A stretch of DNA of 64,000 nucleotides. Source: Pardosa pseudoannulata (taxonomy: Eukaryota > Arthropoda > Arachnida > Araneae > Lycosidae). The stretch is taken from assembly GCA_032207245.1 (NCBI GenBank), contig CM063501.1, positions 83,646,731 through 83,710,730 on the forward strand, read 5' to 3'. The notes under the pieces are model-generated. The model saw nothing but the letters and a program-made list of their open reading frames with translations, was not told the DNA's origin and made no database searches. This document shows positions 14,839 to 29,158 of this stretch, piece by piece (position 1 is the stretch's first letter; each line of letters opens with the position of its first letter). A program made the translations under genes and the position numbers.

Positions 14839-17800
14839 ACCTATAATAATTTAAGTTTACATATAACCACATTACCCCAAATGTACTTTTAAAAGATGTT
14901 ACCCTTACTTCATAATAAGCTCGATCAGCTGTGCTATAAGTCTGACCAGCAACTTGTTCAGCAGCTTCTATGTTATCTATGATATCATCATATACTTTGG
15001 CAGCAAGCAATGGAAATTGAGAGGCAATCTTGGAACCACTGAAGAGGCTATGAAACAAACAAAATAAAGTTAAAATATTGTAGTTAAAAATCAGTTTAAT
15101 TAAATTGCAAATTTTAGGATTATACAGGCTTGCAACTGCTGAGGTACTTTCAAAAAGGTGAGAAAAGTGACAAATAATACAGAATAAGTGACTAAAAAGT
15201 GACTAAACATTGAAAAAGAAAAAGCGATTTTTTTTCTCCTCTTGATCACAGATGCTATTATTAAGATTTTTCTATTTATTTTAACTCTAAATCAAATGAT
15301 TCATGCAAGATATGATTTTAGCGTCAAATACAAAAAGGTTAAAAATTTTGTTTAACACAACTCAACATTGCTTTTTATTCAAGAAAATCTATAAATTTGA
15401 TTTAAATACATACAATACATTAATTTTATAATCACAATTTTCTGCATATATTAATGATGTTTTGAAATATGTACATAGGCTAGATTAGAGTATCTAAACA
15501 AAAATTGTGAAGAAAAAGAAAAAGAGAAATGCGTGCTTTGATGTAAATTACTTTAATGTATTAAATGTACATTTCAGTACAAATGTAGATTTCAGAAACT
15601 TCTTTACGACTTTTTAAAATCACTAAATTCTGGAAACCATATGACTACTTAAATTTTAATAAGAAAAATAAGATTAGAGCATCACAATTTTGGTCTTTTA
15701 TTAAAATATTTTGTTATTAATTCAGATTTTATTTTTTCAACAACAGACTTTTGCTGTGATACACCATGAAAAAAGTGACTGTTTACTTAAAAAAGTGACT
15801 AAAAGTGATCAATTGTAAAAAAAAAGTGACTAAAGGTGAGAAAAGTGACGGAATTGCAAGCCTGTTATATAGCAAAAACTAAACTATTTATTAATTACAA
15901 ATTATACCACTACTTATTAAACTAAGGCTCAAAAAACCCAATTTAGACACAGAAATTTAAAGAAACATTAGTTGTGATATTATTCCATCATTCAGCAGCA
16001 TATATTTATGTGAATCAACTTTTTCAGCTTTAATGATCATTAAATTCAAATATTATTCTTTGCTGAAGATGCTTTCTGCCTAGCAGGGATAAATCTTGTA
16101 CCAAGATTTTATTTATTACAGACATGCCAACATTCAGGCACTTGTGTCAGGAGCAAAAGTGTGGTTTGAAATTTTAACATGCTAATTACATATTACACAT
16201 AAGTACATATCTTACTGGTTTCTGAATTAAAATTAAATTTAAAATGTTTACACAGTAGTAAAGTGTAAAAGGTAAATTGAAATTTATGCATTTAAAAATT
16301 TATGAGTAGCTTTTTAGCTTTAATAACTTATTTTTCAGAACCGTGTTTCTTATAGCAACATTGACCCTGATTAAAATATTTCCATTTTTTTATCATCAGG
16401 GAATCTAGAGTCTGTCTACTCAAATTTGGCCTAAATTCAGTTTGGTTTTTCCACACAGTACTGAACACTTTTAACATGCAGTATTACTGTAGGAAAAAAA
16501 GTAATATTCAGCATAATTTTTTGAAAAACTTTGCATTTAATTGCTGAATTGTAATCGATTTGCTGTTCAAAAGTTTTGTTATTTTCCGGAGCAATCTGAG
16601 GAGTTTCCGGAGTTATCAAATTTCCTCATTTCTCCGGAGCTGCTGCAGAGTAGTTGGCATGTCTGTTACTATGCAGCTAATATTTGGCCCAAAAGTTTAA
16701 AACAAGGGTATCCATCTCATACAAACAAGATTTTCTATAATTTCTAGAAGCTTGAAAGAAATCCTGAAACTCCTTTCTACATACTGTTTACCAAAAAAAT
16801 AAATTATTTATGGGAAAATATATACTATTAATACTGCTGTAATCCCCTATATAATAATAGCCTAATTTGTCTGTCTGCGAATTTATGAAGCGGTTGGACC
16901 TGGAATGGATACAGGCATCCATATTGGATTTTTTATGAGTTAGGGTTAGCAAAATTCAAAGCGAATTCGAAATCCACCTCATTCCCCCCCCCCTTTTCGA
17001 GCGTTTAATGCTATTATTTCAAGCCTTATTCTATACTAAATTCATTATTGATAGGATGGCGAAGGCGGGATGCAATATTTAAATTTCTAGACTGTTTTTA
17101 CTTGACCCATTCCTTCTAACTATTTCCTTTACCACACGTAAGTTGGCACATGGGGTAGAGTGTCTACCCATTTGATCGTCGCACTTCTCGGTTTGATGGT
17201 TCTGCCCCTGACGTAGTGGAATTTTTTAAAATGTCTAATTAATTTAATAATTTCTTCTTTTTCTTTTGAATTCTTATTCCTAAAATTGTTTTATTATTTT
17301 TAAAGTTTTATTATTTTTAAAATTAATTTTTACCATTTTTCAAAATTTTATGATTATTATTATTTTTATTTTATTAAATTCACGTATTACCATTATTATA
17401 TCAAGTGCCATTTTCAGAGCAGTTGATTAAATGTATCAATTTATCACATAATAAATAGGTAAAAATAACAATTTTTTCTAACATTATGACATCATTCCTT
17501 TAACCATATCATTTAATCATTTATTTTAAATTATTTAAATATCTTCTGCATTATTTCCATATGTTTTATCATTAAACTTAGATATTACGTAAATAATTTT
17601 CTTAAGGTAATATTTTGTTGCAAAATAATTCTCAGCCAAAAAACAAACCATTTTTTTTACCTACCTCACAGGGTACTTTACAATTCTGGAAAATTAAAAA
17701 TTTTACTGATCCTGTCATATGACGGGCTATATGCTAGTTTTTAATATCTAGGCCAATGAAAATTTTGAAGATAAAGAAAGATTATGAATGAAAACAGTTC

Positions 17801-20800
17801 AATAAACACTGATTTACACTAACATAAAATGACTTACTCTATCAAGTAAAATGCTTGTTTTGCAATATGATCAGCATGTTCAGATGCTGGAACAACAAAT
17901 TTTTGGATGTAACGAGGATTTATCCTAGCTAGGATTCCTCGATGATGTTCAACTTGCTCAGTTGCATTCTCCAGTAATTTTTGCAATGGTATAGCACCCT
18001 AAAATAAAAGATAGTATATCTATTGTGCAATATATTTAAAAAAATAAAATCAAGAAATCTTCAAAATTGTTTATTACCCTTAATATTGTTGTCACATTTG
18101 AAAGGAAAATTTCTGCACTATCTAATAATTCCCTAGAATGTTCTAAGCTTTCATTGGCCAAAGTTCGATGTTCCTCAGCTAGAAGTATATTGTTCTAAAA
18201 CAATTAAAAAGAAATTAATTGGAATATATGTACATAAATAGAGCATCAGAATATACATTAATAACAAAACGATAAGTTTAATTTCAATACTATTTTTATT
18301 AAATTATAACAAATAATTTATTCTTCAATTAGGCTGCTTACTTAATACAGAATTCTTTATAAATAATTTTCCTACAAAAGGTTTATATTCTAAGGTTTCT
18401 ATTATAAATATATTTTAAGTAGAAAGAAAATTAAATTAAGCACAGATAGTGACAACTAATTATTAATAACTAGGATGTCCTGCAGCCTGCCTGTAAAATT
18501 TTGCAGCCAACAGTGAAATTCATGAAATTTATAGCTGAAACAAATATTGTACTGATTACAGTAAATATAATATCCTTCAATTCTTTTATTGATTATTATT
18601 GATTTAATTATGTATGTAAAATTATATATTTTAAACTGTTATATCATTATAATAATAAAAACTATAATAGTATATTGTTATATATATATATGTATGAACT
18701 TATAGACACATACATATACACACACATATCTATTCACATATACATATATACATATATTATTGCCATTTGATTAAAATTTTGAGTAAATTGTGTTAATTAC
18801 AATGTTGCTGGACAGCAACAATCAACTAAACCCTCTTTTAAAAGCTCATCGTGTAAATAACATCAATTTTTGTGTATGTTGCAGATTTGTAGCATAGAAG
18901 TTCAAATGTGTTAACCAATAAGATATTGGTTGTAACCAATAAGATATCGTGATTTAAAATGAAAAATATATCTTCACTAAATATGCATAAAAACTTTACC
19001 CTGCACAAACTTTCGAGGAAAGTCTTAATATTTTTCATAATTTAAAAATACTAGAACTCACATGTATCTCTTCCTCAACTTCTCTACTATCACACACAAT
19101 AACGGTTGACTTCACAGAAGGTAAACGAATTTTTCTCTCAATCAAATTGATAAATTCACTCAAAATATAAGTCAGATTCTTTAACATGCCCTCTTCAAAT
19201 GTAAACAAGGTAAAATTCATGACAGTATTGTGCACAGCATCAGATATCTGGGTAGCTTTCCTGGAAAAAAAATGTACAGTAAATAAGAAAAGGAGTATAC
19301 TATTCATTTATTAAGTACTATTTATATATAGTTTAAGTGAAAAATATATTTTTAAAAAAACCTTGACTTGTCAAGGTTAACATTACCTAGAGTTAGCAAT
19401 ATTCAAAACAATACCAATGAGAAAAATGATATAAAGTTATCATTTGCATTATAAATCATAATTAATATTTTTATGATTTTCAAGTAATGCATATTTTCTT
19501 CTACTGGCTATGGCAGAGTGAACACAAGAAAAGACCCAGATTATCTTACATTTTATCTCCTCAAAAATCAAAGAATTTAAATTTCCTCATTCTAATATTG
19601 CACTATGAGTATTGTTTCATTTAACATTAGAATTACGGAAGGGGTCAATTTCACACCTAGGGAACTTTTATCTCTGACAGCTCTTCTGTTTTTTTGCAAA
19701 TATCTTAATCTTTTCTCGACTTTTCCTGAATCATTGTGATTTACAAAATAGTAAAGATTTCAAGAAAATCGACAAATGATTATACCTAGAAATGCGGCAG
19801 GTGTCATTTTGACTCCTTTGAGAGAAAAGAAATGTAAATACATTCCATTGTATTATCTGAACACTGTTACTTCTGTAAACTATTTTTATTTGCACCTGCT
19901 AAACAAAATACAAACGAAGGAAAAAATATGTTAGGTATTCGTAGTCACACCTACCAGTCACATGATTTGAAATATGTTCAATACTTTTCTTTGTGGAAAG
20001 AAAACAGAAAAGAGATTATTACGAGCTGAACGTTGAGGTGAATGTGTATAGATTTTTCTTAGATGTTTTGTTTATTATTCATAACAAGTTTTAGTGGAAA
20101 ATTTTATTCTATTTCAAGAATTTGTTAAAAAGACGTAAAAAAGGACTAATGCATGATGAAATCATGAAACTGATGCAAGAACTATCTGATGCTCATTCCG
20201 GTTCTGAAATCGAAAATAACTCTACAGATAAAGATGGAGATGAAACATCTTGTGGTTCTGAATTTATTATAGAGAGCAATCAGGCAATATCATCCTCTAG
20301 CTCAAGTGAAAGTTCAAATGGATTTGTTTCTATGAGTTCAAATTCTGCCGTACCTAACAATGCCAAAATGGGAACTAGTAGACTCTCAAAAGGGAATATG
20401 AAATTCAACGTAATTCAGACTAACACTTGTAAAGAAACTGCTAGTGATAGAACTGTATGGAAAGTAGAAAATACTTCAAATACATCTGGTTGGCGATCCT
20501 TGCAAAATATATTGCGAGAAAATGCAGGATCAACATCCTATGCTAAACGTCACATTTGTTCTAGTAAAGCTCTTAGTGCATGGAAATTTAGGAGAGTAGT
20601 ATATCGTTTAGTTGATCTTTACAAAACTATATGCCAGCAAAGTATTTATATTCTTTAAAATAAACTATAGTTGTCATAATTTGCATTATTTTAATTTCTT
20701 TTCACAAATATATTATATCATATAGAGAAATATGCAGATATCTTATCAAGGGGTCAAAATGACACCCGCCGTAATTCTAGGTATATAAAGACCATCGTAA

Positions 20801-22448
20801 TTCTAGTGTTAATGTATAATTTTCTTTCAGTGCCATAATGGGAAAAACAAAATTTATAGTTTTTATTTAGAAATTAGCCTGGGTAAGGTCCTAAATTTCA
20901 TATATTTTATCAACCTATACAATAACATATATTTGATTTGCCACAGTATATAAGGAAACTGAACATTCTAAAAACGTTTACACAATTACATTATTCTTAT
21001 ATAAGGCTATTTTATTTGTTTGAACAAATGTTAGGTACTATTTGGCACCTAAACCATTAACTCATCTAAATTTAATGTACAAATAAATTAACAAAAATGC
21101 TTACTCTGAAGAAAATTTTTAATTTTTGCCTTATAGAAGGTAATTTACCTCATTTTTCTTTTTACTTAAATGATAATCAATGTCTTCTGCTTTTATACTT
21201 TCAAGTGTAGATTTTACATGCCTAATTTAATTAATGTAAACAATTTTTCCAGAGTGGTAAATTCAGAAAATTTTAAACATACTCCCTGTATTTAAAGATA
21301 ATATCATAAACAATATTATGATTCCATTTAGGTTTGGTTTGGTTTGGTTTGGTTTGGAGCGCTATGGTCTACTGTTTTGCACACGAGGGCTAAATGATTC
21401 CATTTAATACAGTATTTCCATCTATTGATGTAACATGAAAAACATACTTTACACTCTCCATTTGAAAATTTTCTTAGGTACCTATGCATATATGCACAGC
21501 CTATTGTACACATGGGTAAGATTTCAAATTTCTAATGTTTATCAGATCAAGCACCAAACAACAACACATCTTTAATCAGACATAGTACATGCGGAAATCC
21601 ACCAATTTAAAAATATCTAATTAAAAAATAACAATTAAAAAATATCTATCTATAAACACATTCAAGAAAATTATTAAATTCTATTTCACATAAAGAAAAT
21701 AAAAATTACCTCATTTCTCTCTCTGCTTCCTCCCTAATCATGTCAATATCTTTTCTTTTAATATCTTCAAGTACAGATTCTGCCCACCTAATTTTTTCAG
21801 CAACAGCTGATTCAGAAAAATTTAAATTTGCTCCTTGTACTTGAAGATGATTGACTGATTCTGAAAAATTGGCCACCGTTAGTTTAGTTTAAAATATAAT
21901 GAATTCAAATATGAAAAAATATTAACATTCCACAATCAAATTATTTTCTGTTTAAATGTTGAAGAATATTATATCAAGAAATTAAAATAACACAAAAATT
22001 TAATTTTTTAAATATTCCTACATAGTGATGGCATTTAAATTATGCAAGTATCACAGGAAGTAAAAAACTGGCTTATATACCATAAATTATTTTCCATATT
22101 TTGTCTAAGCTCCTGAACATCACTTCAGCATCTTCTTTAACTTCAAGAGCATCAAAAGCAAGGTGTGGAGCTCTGATATTCATGTCTCGACCCTAATAAA
22201 ATTTTACATAATTTTAATTGCTTATATTTTTTAGTCACTAATATATTATAACAAGATAAACAATTTTAAATGAAATGAATTACAGCTATGTATTTTCATA
22301 CCCTAAGATACATCAAATCTGCTAACGTTTCAAAGTCAAATTGAGTAGTAAATTCTTGAGATATATTCGTTCCAGCTTCTAGTACATGGTAGTATTTTAA
22401 AACAGCTTTCTAGAAAGACAAAAGCATGGTAATATATACTAGTTACAT

Positions 22449-22500
<52 letters not shown>

Positions 22501-25500
22501 TATACAAAATTCAAGTGATAATTAACATACTGAAGAAAATATTGTAACATGAATTATCTAAAGTATAATAAAATTGACAAGCTTAATATTGGTGAAAATT
22601 TTTAAAATAATTTCCTTCCGAGTAGTTGATTAACTTACTACAAAGGTAAGTCAAATATATGAGTGCATATATATTTTTTATGTAGGAGTGTATTTATGAT
22701 ATGTATTAGTGTATGCTCATACATACACATATGTATATAAGTTTACATACAAATATGTAAATACTTATGTACATATATATGCCTTAAATTTATTAACACA
22801 TGCATTGTACATGTATTTACTATTTATAATCCACAAAACTTAACAATGACAAAGGGCAAAAATAGTAGAATTTAAATACTTGAGTAAAAGATACTGTAAG
22901 TCTTATAACAAGGTATTTTTTTCCTATAAATGAAAGAAGAAAATCTTAAATACATATTATTCTCATTTTCAATCTTTAGAATATGCAAATTTTTAGTTTG
23001 ACAATAAAATCAACACTTTAGCAGCAGCAAATAAAATTTGGCTTTCAACTTAATAAAAGACAAAGTGGAAACGAATGTTCAACATGCAGTAAGTGTATTG
23101 TTTTGATGAGTGTGATGCCTAAACAAAGTCAATTAAGCAATTCAGAAGCTTTGAGAGCTATTGCTCAGTTAGAGATAGGCCAAAGACAAGCTAATGTAGT
23201 AGACGCCCTTGAAGTTTCACAAAATGTGATTTCCAGAATCTAGAGCCACTTGTTGGAAACTGAAAATGTAGGCTGAAGACTGGGGCAAGTTCGTAGAGAT
23301 GAAACAATGTCCAGTTCAGATTGATATTTAAGGCTAACAGATTGGAGACACCAGAATATGAATATCACTCTTCAACATCACTTTTGTTTGACTACTGGCA
23401 CCACAAGTTTGACTCAAACTGTCTGAAACTGGCTCCATGCTGAATGTCTGTATGCTCATTGATCAATGGTATGTATTAAGTTAAGTGCAAAGCACTGCCG
23501 TGCCAGTAGAAAGTGAGTAGTGATGCAGACTTGATGACAAATGAATGGTACAATATTCTTTACTCTGACAAGTCCTGCTTTTCTGCTTATTCTGATAATA
23601 GATGAAGTTTCATCTGGAGAGAACATGGCACTGGAAAAACTGTGTTAATACACAGAAGTTTCAGATTCAGCTGTGGTGAGGGATGGTTTATGCTGGCATC
23701 TTCTTGATGGGCACGCAAATCTCCCATCATTCGAAATGGAGCACTGAAAATCCCTAGTATAGAGATGAGATCCTCAAACTGTTGTAGTCCCTTACACTGT
23801 AGCTATTGGAGATGACTTCATATTAATAGACAATAATTGCAGGCACATCGTGTTTACTTTGTGAATGATTTCCTTTCCAAAGAAGGAATCGGGCAAATGG
23901 AATGGCCAGCATGTTCTCCGGACATGAACCCAAAAGAATAACTTTGAAACATGAGAGGCAAACAAATTGTTATTGGTCTATAACCCCCATAAACTCTCAA
24001 AGAATTGGAAAGAGTTGAACAGAACACCCGAGCACCACATTAATAGCCTCACTGGCTACATGCCTCTAAGATGTTCAATGGTGCTAAACATCTGGAGAAC
24101 CAAACCTCTTGCTAAAAATGATTTTCTTACAATAAAGTACACATATTTTCATATATTATACACATTTTTTCCACATATGCACATTTTGTATTTTATCCTT
24201 TTGTACACAAATGCTTATTTATTTATTTTTTTTTTTGGGGGGGGGGGGCAAACATGTCTAATTTTTTTCTCAGATATTTGTCAATCATGTACCAATCATC
24301 TAAGCAATTCCCCAGCTGTACAATCTACCCACAACCTCAATATTCTTTAATTGTTTTGATCAGTGTACTAGTTTGATTGGATTTGATTTCAGAAACTGCA
24401 TGACCGAAGGAATTTTCTCAGCAATATTACTTACATAAGCAGAGAAATTTATTTCCAGTCCACTATAATTAAAAAAGATATCAACTACATGAAAATTTTC
24501 TATTAAAACCTGTTAAACTTTAATCATATTAATGAAATTTCCCGAAATGGTGTGTGTGACACTATAAGCAACTTTTAGAAATCATAGTAATTAGCAAGGT
24601 ACTAATATATTTACATATTAAAAATTACATAAGCAATTTTCTCATATAATCAAAAAATTCCTTAATACTCTACGGTATTTTCAGTAAAGAAAAAATATAT
24701 TAAATTAGTGAGCAAGAACATCTAAATGTTTTAACCTTGTTAAATATTCATCAAAATATTGAAGATGACATAAACAATGTAATTCATGAACTGTTAACAG
24801 AGAAAAGAAAGTTGAATTTTAATTTATAATTTCTTTATATCATTTTGTTTTTAAAATTTTTGAGCAGTACTTCTTAGTTTTAATCTTATTTTTTATTATT
24901 TTGAGTAAATTAGTGCAATATAAAAAAATTAATAAAATAATTAATGAAAATGAAATTTTAACATCAAGTACTTTTTCTATTATTTCTTATAGTTCAATAT
25001 GAATTATTGAGCTTTTCAGATGGTTGCACTTTGTTTCCTAGAGCTCCTTCTAAGTCAAAATCCTAAGTGCCCTAAATAATACGGAGAAACAATATAGAAA
25101 CATACTTTTTTTTAAACATTGGGTGAATGTAATCTTACCTCCAATATAATAGTTTCATTATCGAGTTTTAATAATGGTATCCATGGAGGTGGAGTAAAAC
25201 TTGTTATATTCAATTTAGCAGCTGCTTCCACAAGATATTCTACATCATTTAAAAGTGGACCAATGCACTCATCATCACAAGCTAAAATTCAACATAGATT
25301 TCAATAAGTTCATATAATACTTAAATAATTTGGAAATTTTTATGAAAATTCAATTTACCCTACAAACTTTACCCAAATTCAAACTACAAACTATAACTTA
25401 ATGAATATCTAATATAAAAATTCATCTTTACCTCAAAATGGGGCCATTACTAATATTTAAGGAAAAATATACGCATTCAAGAAAATGCAAATTTCTTCAT

Positions 25501-28500
25501 TCTGTCTATTTATTAATGAAAAAAGCAGAATAAATAATTTATGTGGTCATATATTTTTCTGAATTATAAACTTTCTTTACTATATTTGATATCAATTTCA
25601 AATACAAATAAAATTCTTGTCATGACATGTGTTAATTATTAAAATTATTCTGTCTTATATAATTTAATGCCTATAATTTCCCGTAAATATGAACAAATAT
25701 AATTACATACTTTAAGTTTATAATATATTATTAACATTTGGAAATGTATACCAAATTCAAATTTATTATAACTACATGTGACATTTTAACACTCATGAAT
25801 TCCTATTTGTATGTACAAATTTTTTTTTATACTTTTATAAAATTTTAAAAAATGTTTCCAAAGATTCAACTTTAAGAGCTAATTTTAAAAATTTCTACAT
25901 CCTAAATAAGGTATGGCTTGATTTTAGAGTGCAATGATTTTCCTCCCTGCCTGCCACACAAAGGCATTAGACTGTCCTAAATAAGGAAATATGTTTATTA
26001 AAATATTTGTTACTTGAATTAGGTATTAACAAAAGCTGGATAATTTTTTATCATGCTTAAAATTTTTAAAAGTTCATTTTAAATTTCATTTCACCATAAC
26101 TATTTAATGTTCACTTAACATTAATCATTTACCAAATTTATAAACCAAATATAATACTTTTATGTCTTTTTATCAAAGTTTATAAAATGTTTTTCCAACT
26201 ACAACTTCTAGAGCTTGTTTCAAAAGAGCTTATTAACTATAAATTAGGAAATTTTTAAAGAATGTATAAATCTAATCCAAAATTTCAATAAGCTTTTTTA
26301 GAACTGAAAATATTTGGTATTTTATTTTGAATTCTAATTTACAATAATTCCATATAATTTAACACTTATATTTTCCCATATTCACTATGAAATACAATAC
26401 TTTTATTTTATACCTTATTAAGTTAGGAAAACTGTTGCCAATACTTCAAACTTTAGAGTCTAAAAGTTTATTAACACTAATAAATTCATTTAAAAGTTTA
26501 CATAATTAAATCCAATAGATGATATTCACATTGTATTATTTTAACATAACATGAAAATTGGATGAATATGTAATAATTCAACACTATTTTAATAATAGAT
26601 GTTTTTAAAAACTGTATAATTTTTTTTTAACTTATATGGGTTAAACAATGCAATTCAGCTTATCAACAATTTACAGTTAAAAAATGATAATAATAAATAT
26701 TTGTTTTAATTCTGAAGGAATATGATATGATGTATTAATAAATGAAATAGACTTGGAAGCATTTGTGTCTGAATTGTACAACTTACATTTACATCCTGCA
26801 TCAGTAAGTATGTGACGAGGACTACACTGAGTACAGTCTCGTCCAGTTATATCTCTCCTACAGTAGCACTGGCCAGTCATACGGTCACATATCCTATCAA
26901 GGGAGCCATATGGATTGCAGTTACATGGTTGACAACTGCCACCAGGTGTTTCTGGATTACCATAATATCCTCGTGAACACCTGAGAAAAGATGAGTTTTT
27001 TAATTACATATATTTATACATACACTGTAAACCTAAAAGTTCTAAAATTTTAAGTCTGTGTAAATATACATATATTAAGAAGTTCCTATTTCAGAAGTTT
27101 TCCTGCTTAAGACATTTTATTTCTGTGATACCAATTTTATTGATATATATTAGGTTGGGGAAAAAGAAATCCACTATTTTTTTTGGTAGATGGCGGTAGT
27201 GATTGATATCTCGTAAAGCATCAATCAAACAATTTCAAATTTATGCACGTTGTCAACATGACATTTCACACTAAAAATTTTTTCTACTGTTTTTTGTTTG
27301 GTCCATTCAGTTGTGAGTTACAGGTTGTTAAAAATGGAAGTCAACAAAGAAAAAATTCGGTACATTTTACAGTTTTTCTTTGATAAAGGCAAAAATGCAA
27401 GCCAGGGGGGTGAAATTGTGCATAGTGTTTATGGTGCCAATACTGTAACAGGTAATTACGCGCAATTTTGGTTTCATCGATTGCGTTCAGGCATTTTTGA
27501 TGTTAAAGATGCACCACACACAGGCAGACCAGTCGTTGAAAATGATGATAAAATCACAGAAATAATCGAAGTTAACCGGCATGTTAGTAGTCATAGCATC
27601 ACCTAGAAGCTAAAGATCGACCATAAAACAGTTTAAAACCATTTGCACAAAACTGGATTCCAAAAGAAGCTCGATGTTTGGCTGCCACACCAATTAACAC
27701 CAAAAAACATGATGGATCGAATTTCCGTCTGTGAAGCCTTGGCCAAACGGAATGAAATCGACCCAATTCTTAAATGTATAGTGAATGGGAATGAGAAATG
27801 GGTCAAATACGACAATATTGTGCGAAAATGGTAGTGATCAAAGATCGGTGAAGGAGCTTAAATAGTGGCCAAACCAGACTAACGGCCAGGAATGTTTTAT
27901 AGTATATTTGGTGAGACTGGAAGGAAATAATTTATTTTGAGTTGCTTCCGTATGGCCAAACATTAAAATTAGATCTCTACTGTCAACAACTGGACCATTT
28001 GAAGCTTGCGATTGACCAACAGAAGAGGTATTGTGTTCCATCAGGACAACACCAGGCAACACACGTCTGTAGTGACTCTCCAGAAACTCAGGGATCTTGG
28101 TTGGGAAATTTTAATGCTTGCACCATATAGTCAGGACCTGGCACCAAGCGAGTACCACCTTTTTCTCGCATTGCAAAACTTCCTGAGTGACAAGAAATTG
28201 GGATCAAGAGAAGATTGTGAAAATCGATTACTACAGTTTTTCTCCAATAAGAACCAAGACTTCTATGAGAGAGGCATTATGAAGCTACCTTTAAAAGGTC
28301 AACAAATTATAGAACAAAATGGTGTATGTTTGACCCAAATTGGACAATCTGAAACATGTTAAATAAAGTCATTAATTTTATGCAAAAATAATGGATTTCT
28401 TTTTCCCCAACCTAATATTTATAATAGTAAATTTGTCCATTTAAGAAATTGTACTTTAAAATATTTAATTTTTCCTCTTAAAAAGTTTTATTACTTCCAA

Positions 28501-29119
28501 ACATCTCTTTCTACTTTATAGTGGAGGATTATTAATTTTTTACCAAATGTGAATAAAAAAAGATATATTTGTGAAATAATTGAATGACAATAAATAACAA
28601 AAAACAGCCTTTCTTTGCTGCAACAGCTGTTGGAAATTAAGAAGTTTTGACACTACACTTGTAAGGTACAGAATTACAACCTTTTATTAGTGAAGACAAT
28701 TCTCTCCTTTCCTTAAATCATCCCAAACAGAAATCTCTTATAAATAAATCATGAATTCTAAGGAATTAAAAAATATCAAGGTAAATTATTATAATGATAT
28801 TATTTCTAGCCCCACTTACTCTATATCTGCACCTAATATTTTCTTTAAAGTTAAAACTAATTGAATTAATATTGGTTAAAGTTGACATTCCAGATATTTT
28901 GAAGGTATATATTCTAAAGCAAATTAAAATGTTAAATTTATTTTTAATTGTAAAACAGCACTATATGAAAATACATTTAGAGGTGAGGAAAAAAATACTA
29001 TTAAAATTAAACTAAAATATATTTTATAATTTTTTATCCAATTATCTCATTTAAGAAGTTTTGATCTTTTGGTTCCTTGGAGAACTTAAGTGGGTTCCAC
29101 TGTATTTGTGTATAGATGC

Positions 29120-29158
<39 letters not shown>

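Noticed and set aside
22410..25138. A missing laminin coiled-coil exon between E15 and E16
   Set aside because: The summed coil length (about 560 residues) already matches LAMA1/2 and the E15-E16 junction is in phase; no splice-bounded minus-strand exon was seen.
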